Below, piece after piece: positions 7,955 to 17,044 of a DNA stretch of 64,000 nucleotides; positions within the stretch are counted from its first letter, which is position 1; every line of letters begins with the position of its first letter. Source of the DNA: Vulcanimicrobiota bacterium (GTDB taxonomy: Bacteria > Vulcanimicrobiota > Xenobia > Xenobiales > JADMJV01); assembly GCA_019637395.1 (NCBI GenBank), contig JAHBVR010000004.1, forward strand, positions 62,001-126,000. The letters are read 5' to 3'. Below the pieces are notes generated by a model that was given only the letters and a program-made list of their open reading frames with translations, made no database searches and was not told the origin of the DNA. The position numbers and the translations under genes were made by a program.

Positions 7955-9337
7955 TTACTTAGGACACCTTTCCAATTCGCTTTGGCACAAGGCCTGCCAG
8001 GCGGAGCGGCGATAGCCTCCTCCGAAGAGGAGGAAGCGCTGCTCGCTTTCCTTCTCCAGGAGCGTGAGCGCCTGGCGCAGATGAGTGCGGGCCAGGCCGG
8101 CCAGCCCCAGGCGCCGCAGCAGCATCCCCAGGTAGACACGAGCCAGGGCCAGTTGACCGTCCAGCCGGGCGGCCTGTTCGAAATAGGCTCGAGCCGCTCC
8201 CAATTCGCCCAGTTCTCGCCGGCACATTCCCAGCAGCAAGTGAGCCCCGGCCTGGCTTTGGGGCTGGTGCAACAAGGTCTGGCAAACCCGCTCGGCCTCT
8301 TCGAGTTTGCCGCTGTTGACCAACACGGAAGCCTTCCAGAGGGAAAGCTCCGGGCTGGGAGGGAGTCTCTCCAGCAGTTCTAGAGCCTGTCCGTAGCGTT
8401 CGTTGTCCAACAGTTCCCTGAGGAGCTCGGTATTTAAGCCGGGGCGCGGCGGCGCGCTGACGGTCGCGACGGGTCGCCGAGTTCGCGGCACGGGCAGGGG
8501 AAGAGGGGAAATTGCCGGCTGTGGTTCTGGGGCCAGTTGGTAATAGAACGATTCGTCACGATAATAGACGCTGAATTCTTGGGAAATTCCCCGTAGATTC
8601 TCGGCTGGTCCCAAGAATAGGAAGCCGCCGTCAGCCAGGCTACGGGCAAAGTGAGCGACCAGCCGGCTCGCCTTCTCGGGAGCGAAATACATCAGCATGT
8701 TCCGACAGAATATCACGTCCCAACGTCCCGGTAACCATAAATCGCTATTGGGTAGATTGAGGTTGCGTTCCTCAAATTGCACGAGCTCAAGAATATTTTT
8801 GTCTAGAAGAAATTGGTCTCCTTTCGGAAGAAACCAACGCTTCAGGAGATGGTCGGGGGTCTCGCGGATCGACCAGCTCGAATAGAGACCCCGCCGTGCC
8901 ACGGCCAGGGCCTTGCGGTTGACGTCAACCCCTAGAATTTGCACCTTCCAATCCGGCACTGGGAAATTCTGGTGCAGTAGCATGGCCAGAGAATAGGGTT
9001 CCTCACCCGAAGAGCAGCCGACCGAAAGAATGGATAGCCGCCGAAGAGTTTGCCGGGCTTTCTGCCGCTGCGGCAAGGCCCATTGAATAAATGTCTGTAA
9101 TTGCTTCTCATGTCGAAAAAAAAGCGTCTCGCCTACCGTGAGTTCAGCTGCCAGGCGAGAAATTTCCTCCTCGTCATAGGACGTTTCCAATTCGCTCAGA
9201 TAGTCGTCGAGCTTGCGCCGCCCGGCGCGTTTGCGCAGAACCTCCGTGAGCAGCCCGTGGTGACCTTCGGGAAAGACCAGGCCCAGCAGTTGTTCCAGGC
9301 AATTGCGAAACCTTTCCAGAGTTTCCGCGGAGTTCAC
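7955..9337 (-). CDS. cheR: CheR methyltransferase with C-terminal TPR repeats (WspC-like), 460 aa
   Basis: CheR N-terminal helical domain is followed by the SAM-dependent methyltransferase domain, with [17 protein letters not shown]-like motif I (residues about 105-120) and FCRNMLMYF. An Arg/Pro-rich linker (about 285-310) joins this to a C-terminal region of about four TPR-like helix pairs ([58 protein letters not shown]). CheR proteins with TPRs are typical of alternative-function clusters such as WspC. It methylates glutamates on the chemoreceptor and opposes CheB. Overlaps the preceding cheW by 4 bases. The C-terminal end ([16 protein letters not shown]) extends beyond the TPRs and is not recognised. 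Confidence 0.92.
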   Translation of the reverse strand: MNSAETLERFRNCLEQLLGLVFPEGHHGLLTEVLRKRAGRRKLDDYLSELETSYDEEEISRLAAELTVGETLFFRHEKQLQTFIQWALPQRQKARQTLRRLSILSVGCSSGEEPYSLAMLLHQNFPVPDWKVQILGVDVNRKALAVARRGLYSSWSIRETPDHLLKRWFLPKGDQFLLDKNILELVQFEERNLNLPNSDLWLPGRWDVIFCRNMLMYFAPEKASRLVAHFARSLADGGFLFLGPAENLRGISQEFSVYYRDESFYYQLAPEPQPAISPLPLPVPRTRRPVATVSAPPRPGLNTELLRELLDNERYGQALELLERLPPSPELSLWKASVLVNSGKLEEAERVCQTLLHQPQSQAGAHLLLGMCRRELGELGAARAYFEQAARLDGQLALARVYLGMLLRRLGLAGLARTHLRQALTLLEKESEQRFLLFGGGYRRSAWQALCQSELERCPK

Positions 9338-9792
9338 GAGTTAAGCACTTCCCAGTCGGCTTCGCTGAGCAGATTGGTGCGTCGCAGCAGCATGACCAGG
9401 TCTCCGTCGAGACTGCCCAGGGCGGCCAGGTGGTCGCCCTGGAGACCGTCGAGCAGGCTGGGCAGAGCGTGCCAGATCTCGGATTTCAAGGGGAAAATTC
9501 CGGCGACCTCGTCCACCCGCAAGGCCAGTTGGCGGCCCTGGCTGTGAGCAGTGACAAAGCGTTCCTGGGTTCCCTCCGGAGAACGGGAACCGCACAACAG
9601 GCGCGGCAAATTGACGACGGGCAGAGCCTCGCCGCGGATAACCGCCAGTCCGTCGACAAATTCCGGCAGACCGGCTACTCGCTCCACGGGTTGCGGCCGC
9701 ATCACCTCTCCCAAGCCCTGCAGTCCGAGGGCGCACCAACTGGTGGCCAACCGGCACAGCAGAAAACGTTGAATCTCGAGCCCTTCGGACAT
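9334..9792 (-). CDS. cheW: CheW-like coupling protein (152 aa), first gene of the chemosensory operon
   Basis: CheW fold recognisable from [47 protein letters not shown] and [13 protein letters not shown]. The first gene of a six-gene minus-strand operon in which every junction overlaps or is within 3 bases. The start faces that of the chemoreceptor gene, with only 72 bases between, so both promoters must lie there together with the inverted repeat at 9811-9829. Position matches WspB. Confidence 0.88.
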   Translation of the reverse strand: MSEGLEIQRFLLCRLATSWCALGLQGLGEVMRPQPVERVAGLPEFVDGLAVIRGEALPVVNLPRLLCGSRSPEGTQERFVTAHSQGRQLALRVDEVAGIFPLKSEIWHALPSLLDGLQGDHLAALGSLDGDLVMLLRRTNLLSEADWEVLNS

Positions 9793-9810
9793 GGAAGCAG
9801 AATTCTCAAT

Positions 9811-9829
9811 CCAGGGAATTCATCCCTGG
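9811..9829. promoter_or_regulatory. Inverted repeat in the divergent cheW/chemoreceptor promoter region
   Basis: CCAGGGA-ATTCA-TCCCTGG: a perfect 7+7 bp inverted repeat with a 5-base spacer. It is centred in the 72-bp gap between two divergent start codons. Size and position fit a dimeric regulator site for both the chemosensory operon and the receptor gene. The binding protein is unknown. An RNA hairpin in either leader is also possible. Confidence 0.4.
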
Positions 9830-9864
9830 CAGGCCTGCGGGGAGTCGAAAAAGAAAACGGGCCT

Positions 9865-11319
9865 ATGTGGACATTTGGCAGAAAAATTGGGCTTAGTTTT
9901 ACAATTTGTTTTCTGATGTTGCTCGGCTTCGGGTGGGTCGCCTTTCAGGCCACCGATACGCTGACCCAGTCCAGCTACGCGGTCACCCGCTCACGCCGAA
10001 TTCTCGAGGAATTGGCGGCCTTTCAGAGCACCCTCAAAGATGCTGAAACGGGCCAACGCGGCTATTTGTTGACCGGCAAAGAAGCCTATCTGGAGCCGCA
10101 CCGCAATGCCGTGGCCGTTCTGCCGCGACTGCTGGAGAATTTACGCGAACTGACCAGGGAATCTCCCGATAAACTGCGCCGCATCGACGAAATGGTCCCC
10201 AATGTCCAGGCCAAATTAGCCGAACTGCAGAGAACCATTGAGGCGCGCCAGCGTGGCGATAGTGAAGGCGCCCTGAAAATCGTCAACAGCGATGAAGGTA
10301 AGCGCTACATGGATGAAATCCGCGCCCGCGTGGAGATGTTGGAACGCGAAGAGCGCGTCCAGCTGAAGACCAGCGCCGAGGAAGTGGAGCGGGCCGGGCG
10401 CCAGGCCCGGACCTCCCTGGCCCTGGGCACCCTTGGGGGACTGGCGGTCATCACGTTCCTGGGAATTGCCCTGACTCGCTCGCTGAGCCTCCAGATCGGC
10501 ACGGCCATTCAGCGCGTGCGCACTTCCTCGGCGGAGTTGCAGACGGCCGCCAACCAGCAGGTCATGGGCTCCCGCGAGTCGGCCACTTCCATGGCCGAAA
10601 TCTCCACCACCATGAACGAATTGCTGGTGACTTCCCGTCAGATTGCCGACAGCGCGCAGCATGTTTCCAAAGTGGCTGAACAAACCGCCGTGTCCGCTCG
10701 TCAAGGCGAGAGTACCGTGCTGGTGGCCAGCGAGTCGGTGGAGGGCATCCGCCGCCAGATGGATCAGGTGGTCAGCCACATGCTGGAGCTGGGCAAGAAA
10801 TCGCAGCAGATTGGATCGGTGGTGGACATGGTCGGGGAGCTTTCCGAGCAAACCAATATCCTGGCCATCAACGCCACCATCGAGGCGGCCGGGGCCGGCG
10901 AGGCCGGCAAGCGCTTCGGAGTGGTGGCCGACGAGATCCGTAAGTTGGCCGACCGGGTGGGCTTGTCGGCCAAAGAAATCCGCTCCCTTATCGAGGAGAT
11001 TCGCGGGGCCGTCAGCACTACGGTGATGGCCACCGAAGCCGGCTCCAAAGCCGTCGAGGCCGGTAACCGCCATTTTGCCGAGGTTTCCACCGCCTTCCAA
11101 TCAATCGTCGATACGGTGGGCGGAACGAACGACGCCTCACGGGAGATTGAATTGTCCACCAAGCAGCAGGCCACCGCCGTCGAGCAGGTCAACGTGGCCA
11201 TCGCGGCTGTGGCCCAATCGGCCCGCGAAACCGAAGCCAGTTCCTCCCAGACCCTGCAAACCGCTTCGGAACTCAACAAACTGTCCACCGAGCTGCAACG
11301 CATCGTCACCTCTACCTGA
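9865..11319 (+). CDS. Methyl-accepting chemotaxis protein with CHASE3-like sensor domain (484 aa)
   Basis: The start chosen is the ATG followed by [11 protein letters not shown], directly before the first membrane segment (about residues 8-28). The longer open frame would run antisense through cheW. The periplasmic part (about 30-185) has the CHASE3 hallmark [14 protein letters not shown] second membrane segment is at about 190-210. No HAMP domain is apparent between it and the cytoplasmic signalling coil. The hairpin tip is present ([37 protein letters not shown]), where CheA and CheW bind. It is the only receptor in the window and, placed divergently from the Wsp-like operon, is presumably its input. 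CHASE3 ligands are generally unknown; surface or envelope stress sensing as for WspA is an analogy only. Confidence 0.9.
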   Translation: MWTFGRKIGLSFTICFLMLLGFGWVAFQATDTLTQSSYAVTRSRRILEELAAFQSTLKDAETGQRGYLLTGKEAYLEPHRNAVAVLPRLLENLRELTRESPDKLRRIDEMVPNVQAKLAELQRTIEARQRGDSEGALKIVNSDEGKRYMDEIRARVEMLEREERVQLKTSAEEVERAGRQARTSLALGTLGGLAVITFLGIALTRSLSLQIGTAIQRVRTSSAELQTAANQQVMGSRESATSMAEISTTMNELLVTSRQIADSAQHVSKVAEQTAVSARQGESTVLVASESVEGIRRQMDQVVSHMLELGKKSQQIGSVVDMVGELSEQTNILAINATIEAAGAGEAGKRFGVVADEIRKLADRVGLSAKEIRSLIEEIRGAVSTTVMATEAGSKAVEAGNRHFAEVSTAFQSIVDTVGGTNDASREIELSTKQQATAVEQVNVAIAAVAQSARETEASSSQTLQTASELNKLSTELQRIVTST

Positions 11320-11370
11320 CCTGACGAATCCACAAAGGTCCCGCTAGGATAGAGGCGAAGGATCAGGACC

Positions 11371-12591
11371 GTGAGTCACTTGGAGCAGTGGATTGCCGAA
11401 TTTGCTCGCCGGGGGGGTGTGAGCCTGGACGCCCCTCTCAAGCTGCTCAAGCAGCATCCCAGCCTGCCCTGGCTGCAGCTCACTCAATACGGGTTTTCCA
11501 CCGGTTGTACCCGAGCCAGTCTGCAAAGCTCGTATCGTCACTTGCGCTTCGACCTCGAGAACTGGCACCCCCAGCCCATCGATCTGGAAGTTCTGCAGAA
11601 TTTCCCCGGGAACTGGGAAGACAGCGCGTTGGGCCGGGCCCTCAAACTCTTGCTTCATTACAAACCGACGGCTTTAAGTCTTTCCTGGCAGGCCGGCGAC
11701 CGGTCGGGAGCCTGGGTGATGCGTGCGGGCGCTCAGCGCCAGACCTTCAGCGCACCGCAGCGACGGGTGGACGCCCTGATGGTGCACGTCAGCTGGAAGC
11801 CAGCGGCGGTTTCGGCCTGGCGCAATCTCGAGAAGCGCCACGCCGCCCTGATGGCCGAATACGTGCGGCGCACCCACTTCGCGCCTCAACCGATCCTGTT
11901 GCAGGGGCGCGCTCAGTCCAGCGATCTGGAACTGAGCATCGTGCAAAGTCGCAACCATCTGGTCACCACCGTGCTGGCCGAGCCCAAGGAGGATTCCATC
12001 GCCTGCGCTCCGCCTATCATCTACAACCCTTACGCGGTGGAGTTGAACGGGCAGACCATCTATAGCAGCGCCCACATCAGCGAAGGCCTGCGCGGGCGTT
12101 CGCGGGTGCCTCGCTACCGGCTGCTTTCCCAGCGTCCCTTCGAAACCGTCCATTATGACTGCACTGAGGTCAATCCATCACGACTGAACCTGGAGCACCC
12201 CGAGCTGCTGGTGGCCTACGACCTGCGGGAGGCCCCTGACTCCTTCAAGCGATTGGCCCTGAAGGGCAGCCAGCCTTATCTCTTACCCCTGCGCCGAGTG
12301 GGTCCGGCCTGGATGGTGCGCTATTCGATCCGGCCCTTCCGGGCTTCCCGAATCTTCTGTGTGCCCGTCGAGGCCCAACCCGGTTCGGGAGTCGGCTACC
12401 TGCTGCCGGTCCACCAGGGCATCTGCCTTGCGCCCCTCGCCCTCAACGGCGTGCCTCAGGGGACCCTGGTGGTAGCCACCTGCCCGCCCGGTTTGAGCTA
12501 TGACGACACCGGCCTGCAGTTGGTCAGCGGCCAGCTCCTGACTGGCTGGCGTGACCAGATCATCCGCGAAGTTTCACTGCATTCCGTCTAA
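11371..12591 (+). CDS. Uncharacterised cytoplasmic protein (406 aa), paralogue of the protein at 44.5-45.8 kb
   Basis: No known family recognised. It has no signal peptide or membrane segment. It shares collinear motifs with the 453-aa protein at 44485-45846. One is WRNLEKRHAALMAEYVRRTHF versus LRNLEAASGNAAVLAELRDRAF. Another is the C-terminal block GTLVVATCPPGLSYDDTGLQ versus CALLVSAEGLGSDLTGLKL. The two look like distant paralogues. GTG start, with ribosome-site-like AAGGA 12 bases upstream. It lies 51 bases downstream of the chemoreceptor gene on the same strand, so it may be co-transcribed. Its 3' end overlaps the convergent acyltransferase by 18 bases. Confidence 0.7.
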   Translation: MSHLEQWIAEFARRGGVSLDAPLKLLKQHPSLPWLQLTQYGFSTGCTRASLQSSYRHLRFDLENWHPQPIDLEVLQNFPGNWEDSALGRALKLLLHYKPTALSLSWQAGDRSGAWVMRAGAQRQTFSAPQRRVDALMVHVSWKPAAVSAWRNLEKRHAALMAEYVRRTHFAPQPILLQGRAQSSDLELSIVQSRNHLVTTVLAEPKEDSIACAPPIIYNPYAVELNGQTIYSSAHISEGLRGRSRVPRYRLLSQRPFETVHYDCTEVNPSRLNLEHPELLVAYDLREAPDSFKRLALKGSQPYLLPLRRVGPAWMVRYSIRPFRASRIFCVPVEAQPGSGVGYLLPVHQGICLAPLALNGVPQGTLVVATCPPGLSYDDTGLQLVSGQLLTGWRDQIIREVSLHSV

Positions 12592-13191
12592 CATTTGTTG
12601 CACTCCAGCTTGAACTTTGTGCAGTCGTTCGCGACTGGTGCCGGTCAGCGCATGAAAGTGCAGAGCGGGGCCAAAGCGCACTCGGATGGGACTTCGGGCC
12701 GGCTTTTGGGCTCGCTCCTCGAGCAGGTTGCGGGTGCCGGTGAGAGCAGCCGGGACAATCGGAACTCCGGCGTGGTTGGCCAGCATGGCCACGCCCACGT
12801 GCCAGGGGCCCATGGGACCGCCGCGGCCGCGCGTGCCTTCAGGAAAGAGACAGACGATGCGGCCCTGGCCCAGCAGGTCCAGGGCCAGCCTCAGGGATTT
12901 GCGATCGGCCTGGCCCCGTTCCACCGGAAAGGCCCCCAGGGCGCGGATGACGCGCCCCAGCAGCGGGCGCTCGAATAACTCTTTCTTGGCCATGAAGTGC
13001 AGTTGGCGATGGGCCAGACTGCAGCCCAGCACTGGCGGGTCCAGCCAGGAACAGTGATTGGAGACAATCAGGCAGGCTCCCTGAGCGGGCACGTTCTCCA
13101 GGCCGTCTACCTGGAGTCCCTGGAGCACGCGAAAAGAGAAGCGCAGAACCCCCTGAGCCACACGGTAGAAGGCAGAGGCATCGCCGGCCAA
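12574..13191 (-). CDS. plsC: 1-acyl-sn-glycerol-3-phosphate acyltransferase family protein (205 aa)
   Basis: The PlsC/LPLAT acyltransferase domain covers most of the protein. The catalytic HX4D motif is at His 46-Asp 51 (NHCSWLD). The glycerol-phosphate-binding motif FPEGTR is at residues 116-121, and GAFPVERG and VPIVPAALTG are also family signatures. It should transfer an acyl chain to lysophosphatidic acid or a related lysolipid at the inner membrane face. No long membrane segment is visible apart from a hydrophobic stretch near residues 12-24. It starts 5 bases after the end of speD on the same strand, so the two are probably one transcript. Assignment to PlsC itself rather than another LPLAT is not certain. 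Confidence 0.85.
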   Translation of the reverse strand: MAGDASAFYRVAQGVLRFSFRVLQGLQVDGLENVPAQGACLIVSNHCSWLDPPVLGCSLAHRQLHFMAKKELFERPLLGRVIRALGAFPVERGQADRKSLRLALDLLGQGRIVCLFPEGTRGRGGPMGPWHVGVAMLANHAGVPIVPAALTGTRNLLEERAQKPARSPIRVRFGPALHFHALTGTSRERLHKVQAGVQQMLDGMQ

Positions 13192-13195
13192 AGCG

Positions 13196-13981
13196 TCAAT
13201 CCACCAGGTTGCGCCCGTGAAACAGTTCCTGGATTTCGCGCTGCAGTTGATTCTCGATGCGCACCCGCTGCTTGGAAGGCAGATTGGCCGCCTTCTCGCC
13301 GAACAGGTAGTTGTCCAGGTCGAACACCTTCAAATGCATTTTGGTGTGAAAGAGGTTCTCTTGATAAACATTGACATCCAGCATCTCGTAGCGCTGGCGG
13401 ATGGTCTTGGAGAGGTATTCCTGGATCGAGTTGATTTTGTGGTCGATATAATGCTTCTTGCCTTTGACGTCGCGGGTAAAGCCGCGCACTCGGTAGTCGG
13501 TAACGACGATATCGGACTCGAAGCTCTCGATCAGATAATTCAGGGCCTTCAGGGGAGAAATAACGCCGCAGGTGGCCACGTCGATGTCGGCGCGAAAGGT
13601 GGCGATGCCGTTGTGTGGATGCGTTTCCGGATAAGTATGGACGGTAATGTGGCTCTTATCGAGATGCCCGACCACGGCTTCGGGATGCAGGCCGTTGGGA
13701 TGCAGCACCGGCTGCTCCGAGATCAGCATGGTCACCGAGGCGCCCTGCGGATCGTAGTCCTGGCGGGCGATGTTGAGAATGTTGGCGCCCACGATATGGG
13801 CCACTTCGGTCAGGATGGAAGTGAGCCGATCGGCGTTGTAGCACTGATTGATGTATTCGATATAGGCGGTGCGTTGCTCCGGCGTGACCGCATAGCAGAT
13901 GTCGTAGATGTTGAAACTGAGGGATTTCGTCAGATTGTTGAAGCCTTGCAGCTTCAACTTGGACAGATGCGAGGAATTCAT
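13196..13981 (-). CDS. speD: S-adenosylmethionine decarboxylase proenzyme, Escherichia coli type (261 aa)
   Basis: Length and sequence match the SpeD class 1 proenzyme (about 264 aa). The self-cleavage site is [13 protein letters not shown], where Ser 110 becomes the pyruvoyl group after cleavage following Lys 109. Other family signatures include [25 protein letters not shown] and [11 protein letters not shown]. The enzyme makes decarboxylated SAM, the aminopropyl donor for spermidine synthesis. No spermidine synthase gene is in the window. It starts 95 bases from the divergent MMPL exporter gene and is followed by the acyltransferase gene 5 bases downstream. Confidence 0.95.
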   Translation of the reverse strand: MNSSHLSKLKLQGFNNLTKSLSFNIYDICYAVTPEQRTAYIEYINQCYNADRLTSILTEVAHIVGANILNIARQDYDPQGASVTMLISEQPVLHPNGLHPEAVVGHLDKSHITVHTYPETHPHNGIATFRADIDVATCGVISPLKALNYLIESFESDIVVTDYRVRGFTRDVKGKKHYIDHKINSIQEYLSKTIRQRYEMLDVNVYQENLFHTKMHLKVFDLDNYLFGEKAANLPSKQRVRIENQLQREIQELFHGRNLVD

Positions 13982-14076
13982 AGGCTGGGAAGCGCTTCAA
14001 GCCCACCCCCCGTAGCCCTGCTAGGCTACATCCCCGCCCAGGACATGGGGTTTGACCGCCGAACCTGTGGGGCCGC

Positions 14077-16512
14077 ATGGCCGACCCGAAAGTAGCTCTA
14101 GATCCGCGCACCTTGGGCCCGCCCGTCTTGAGCGGGCCGGCTAGTCGTTGGCCCGGAACCGTCTGGGGCTTGCACCTGGTGCTCTGGCTGGTGGGCCTGC
14201 TATTATTGCGCCAGGCTCCGGCCGGGCATCTGGAAGAACTGCTTCCGTTGGATACTCAGGCCGACCTGCGCGTCCTGAAAGAGGACCTGCCCTTTCCCGA
14301 TGACCTGTTCCTCTTTGTCCGCGGCGGCAGCGCCAAAACCCGCGAAGTCTTTCTGGACGAACTCGACGCTCAACTGGCTGGCCGGCCTGAATACTTCCCC
14401 GACCGTCTCTTTCGCCTCGACCTCAGGCCGATTCAGCCCTACCTTTTGCTTTACCTCAAGGAAGACCAGGTCAACGGGTTGGCCGGGCTCATGCGTTCGA
14501 TGCAGCCCCAATTCGAGCGCGGCGGTAGCTTATTGGGCTGGGCCAGCGTGCCCTCGGGAAAGCAGCCCGAAGGGCTGCAGGCTTTTTATTTCAAGCAACT
14601 ACAGGCCAGTCTGCGCAGCCGGGGCCGGGCCCCCTGGCAGAACCCGCTCGACAACCTCTTGTCCAAAGAGGAGGCCGACTTGATTCGGCCTTTCTGGAAT
14701 GGCCAACCGGTCCGCTATCTGACGCTGGAGAACGAAACCCACTTGATGTTGGTGCGCCCCGCCAACGACCAGGCGGTGGCCGAGATCCGCAAGATTCTAC
14801 ACGATGTAGCCGGCCGCCATCCCGAGATTGACGTGGAATTGACCGGCAGCCTGGCGGTGGTGGGGGAGCAGCGGCGCGCGGCCACTCAAGAATTGGGTTT
14901 GGTGCTGGGCGCCCTGGGCTGCACCTTGTTTTTCGCCTCTTTGCTGGGGCTGGTGCCTTTGCGACGCTTGTTGCTGGCCTCGGTCTCCGTCACCGCCGGC
15001 TTCGCGGCCAGTTGCGGGGCGGGCGCCTACCTTTTGGGCCTGGGACCCATCTGGCTGACGGCTCAGGCTCTGGTCGGCCTGCTGGCTGGCTACCAGGCAC
15101 TGCACTACGCGGTCGACCGCGACCTGCGCCATGTCTTTCGGCTGGGAGTGGTGTCCGTCTCGGGCTTCCTGGCCATGGCTTTGATTCCCCTGGCTCCGCC
15201 AGCCCAATTGGGAGGGGCCTGCGCTTTGGGCACGGCTCTGTGCACCCTGTGCTTGCTGCTGGCCGTGCCGGCTTCGGACCAGCTCGGTTGGATTCCGCCT
15301 GATCGGAGTGCCACTTCTTTTCTCGACCGCTCCTGGCCCGGCCGGCGTCCCACCCGGGCCATCCTGGCCGTCACCGCCATTCTGGCTTTGGCCTGCCTGA
15401 CGCTGGCCCGCAAGAATCGCTTCTCGGCCGATCCTCTGGCGCCTCTGGATGCCAGCGCCCCCAGCCTGCGCACCGAGCGGGAATTGCAGAACCATGGCAA
15501 GACTTCGCTCTTTGCCCTGGTAGTCGCTCCAGATTCCGCTCGGGCCAGCGCCGTCTGTGAAGCTCTGGAAAGTTTGCCGCATGTGGGGGAGACGTTGTGC
15601 CTGGCCAAATTCTTGCCGCGCGAGCCCGGTCCGGCCAAAGCCCGGGCTATCGAGTCGATCGCCAGGGTAGCGCGGGCGGCCCGCCTCCCTACCGCCATCC
15701 CCGTCGAGACCGCCGAGGATCTGCGCAAGTTGGGCGAGGCTTTTCCGCCCCGGCCGGGCGAACCGGACCTGGCGGCGGGATTGGGCCCGGGCGGTATTCA
15801 GGACGCCTTGCGTTCCTTCCAGATGCATTTGCTGGAGGATTTAAAGCATCTCTTCCGCTTGATGGCCGATCAGAAAGGCCAGGCTTTCCCTATGAAACTC
15901 CTGCCCAGCGGCTTGCAGCAGCGCCTTTTGAGCCAGAAAGGCCACGTGGCCGTGCTGGTGTTTCCCAAGGTGGGGAAGGAGCAGAACCTGGAAGCGTTTG
16001 TGGCCGAGCTGCGCCATTCGGCTGCGCGGGTGGGCGGACCGGCGGTGATGGCGGCTGACCTGGCCTGGCTTACTCGCAGATCCTTGCGCATGGTGCCCTG
16101 GGCTCTGGCCATGGGTATGGTGGTGGGGTTGACGCTGGTTCTGCGCAGTCCCTGGCGAGCGGCCCTGGTGGTGGCCGGCCCCTCGCTGGCGGTCCTTTTT
16201 ACCCAGACCAGCCTGGCCTTCTATCGCGTTCCTTTGAACTTTCTCACCTGGCCGGCTCCGGTGGTAGTGTTGCTGCTGGGGGTTTCCACCGCCATCGGCA
16301 CGCTGCGCCGGCCGCGCGCATCCTTGCGCGCCTTGGGCCCGGCGGTGTGCACGCTGGCGGTGTCTCTGGTCATGATGTGGTCGGTCCATCCCGGTCTGGC
16401 CGGACTGGGTCTGGTCATGTCCCTGGGGATGGGCTTCAACCTGCTTATCGCTGTAGTGGTGCTACCCGCCGCTCAATCTTTCATCCGGGCTTTGAGCGGT
16501 CGCAAGTTATAG
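14077..16512 (+). CDS. MMPL/RND-family membrane exporter, HpnN-like (811 aa)
   Basis: The topology is that of a MMPL/RND lipid exporter. One membrane segment lies near residues 27-47, then a large periplasmic domain to about 270, then a cluster of five or six segments to about 410. A second periplasmic domain follows (about 435-670), then a second cluster at about 670-800. Overall length is close to HpnN-type hopanoid and MmpL-like transporters. No adjacent hopanoid or mycolate genes support a substrate, so the substrate is unknown. GTGs and TTGs abound but the ATG gives a basic N-terminal tail of about 25 residues before the first helix. It is divergent from speD. Confidence 0.75.
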   Translation: MADPKVALDPRTLGPPVLSGPASRWPGTVWGLHLVLWLVGLLLLRQAPAGHLEELLPLDTQADLRVLKEDLPFPDDLFLFVRGGSAKTREVFLDELDAQLAGRPEYFPDRLFRLDLRPIQPYLLLYLKEDQVNGLAGLMRSMQPQFERGGSLLGWASVPSGKQPEGLQAFYFKQLQASLRSRGRAPWQNPLDNLLSKEEADLIRPFWNGQPVRYLTLENETHLMLVRPANDQAVAEIRKILHDVAGRHPEIDVELTGSLAVVGEQRRAATQELGLVLGALGCTLFFASLLGLVPLRRLLLASVSVTAGFAASCGAGAYLLGLGPIWLTAQALVGLLAGYQALHYAVDRDLRHVFRLGVVSVSGFLAMALIPLAPPAQLGGACALGTALCTLCLLLAVPASDQLGWIPPDRSATSFLDRSWPGRRPTRAILAVTAILALACLTLARKNRFSADPLAPLDASAPSLRTERELQNHGKTSLFALVVAPDSARASAVCEALESLPHVGETLCLAKFLPREPGPAKARAIESIARVARAARLPTAIPVETAEDLRKLGEAFPPRPGEPDLAAGLGPGGIQDALRSFQMHLLEDLKHLFRLMADQKGQAFPMKLLPSGLQQRLLSQKGHVAVLVFPKVGKEQNLEAFVAELRHSAARVGGPAVMAADLAWLTRRSLRMVPWALAMGMVVGLTLVLRSPWRAALVVAGPSLAVLFTQTSLAFYRVPLNFLTWPAPVVVLLLGVSTAIGTLRRPRASLRALGPAVCTLAVSLVMMWSVHPGLAGLGLVMSLGMGFNLLIAVVVLPAAQSFIRALSGRKL

Positions 16513-16532
16513 GGAGGCAAGAATAAACCCTT

Positions 16533-16546
16533 TGGGGTATACCCCA
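16533..16546. promoter_or_regulatory. Perfect 14-bp palindrome upstream of a small membrane protein gene
   Basis: TGGGGTATACCCCA, symmetric with no spacer, lies 24 bases before the start codon at 16570 and just ahead of the AAAAGGAG ribosome site. The lack of a loop makes a DNA-binding site for a symmetric regulator likelier than an RNA hairpin. Confidence 0.4.
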
Positions 16547-16569
16547 TTGAAAAAGGAGTGGTTTGGTAG

Positions 16570-17043
16570 ATGTTCTTTTTGGCAACCTGTCTGGGCTCGT
16601 TGGTGTTGGGTCTGATGGTGGCATATCTCTATGCCAAGATGCTGGCTGACCGGGGTGATCCGGGTGCCGATAACGCTCTGAAAAACACCGCCATCAACGC
16701 CACTGTCATCTTTGCCATGGCGATTTTGATGTTGGGTCCCGGAGCCGGCCCGACGCCATGGTTCAAGCAGCCACCGGTCAAGTCCCTATATATGGCCATT
16801 GCCACCAATCTCAAGCCCCGCGATAAAAAAGGTAACGGTTGGCTGGCCCCGCAGGCTTTCGACAAAAAGGAAGCCAAGGCGGCCGCCTGGATGTACGGCC
16901 TCATTCATAAAGGACTGACGGCGGCCATTTGTGCCGGCCTGTTGGGAGTCTGCGCGGCTCTGGTGGCCGGCCCCATCGCCAGTAAGCTGAACAGCGGAGG
17001 CGGCGGTTACATCCCGCCCGGACCGAACCGGAGGCCCTTTTAG
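16570..17043 (+). CDS. Small membrane protein of unknown function (157 aa)
   Basis: Good ribosome site (AAAAGGAG) 11 bases before the ATG. Three hydrophobic segments are visible: residues 2-22, about 40-58 and about 115-138. The first loop carries ADRGDPGADNALKNTA, and between the second and third lies a charged region (NLKPRDKKGNGW, FDKKEAKAAAWMYG). The C-terminus is Gly/Pro-rich (GGGGYIPPGPNRRPF). No family recognised. It is separated from the MMPL gene by 57 bases that include the palindrome at 16533-16546, so it may have its own promoter. Its end is 1 base from that of the convergent kinase gene. Confidence 0.7.
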   Translation: MFFLATCLGSLVLGLMVAYLYAKMLADRGDPGADNALKNTAINATVIFAMAILMLGPGAGPTPWFKQPPVKSLYMAIATNLKPRDKKGNGWLAPQAFDKKEAKAAAWMYGLIHKGLTAAICAGLLGVCAALVAGPIASKLNSGGGGYIPPGPNRRPF

Positions 17044-17044
17044 T

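Noticed and set aside
9430-9864. Upstream 145-codon extension of the chemoreceptor frame
   Set aside because: It runs antisense through the first cheW gene, and the ATG at 9865 directly precedes the first membrane helix.
13982-14076. Possible riboswitch or structured leader between speD and the exporter gene
   Set aside because: Only a 6-bp GTAGCC/GGCTAC hairpin is visible in 95 bp; too small to support a call.
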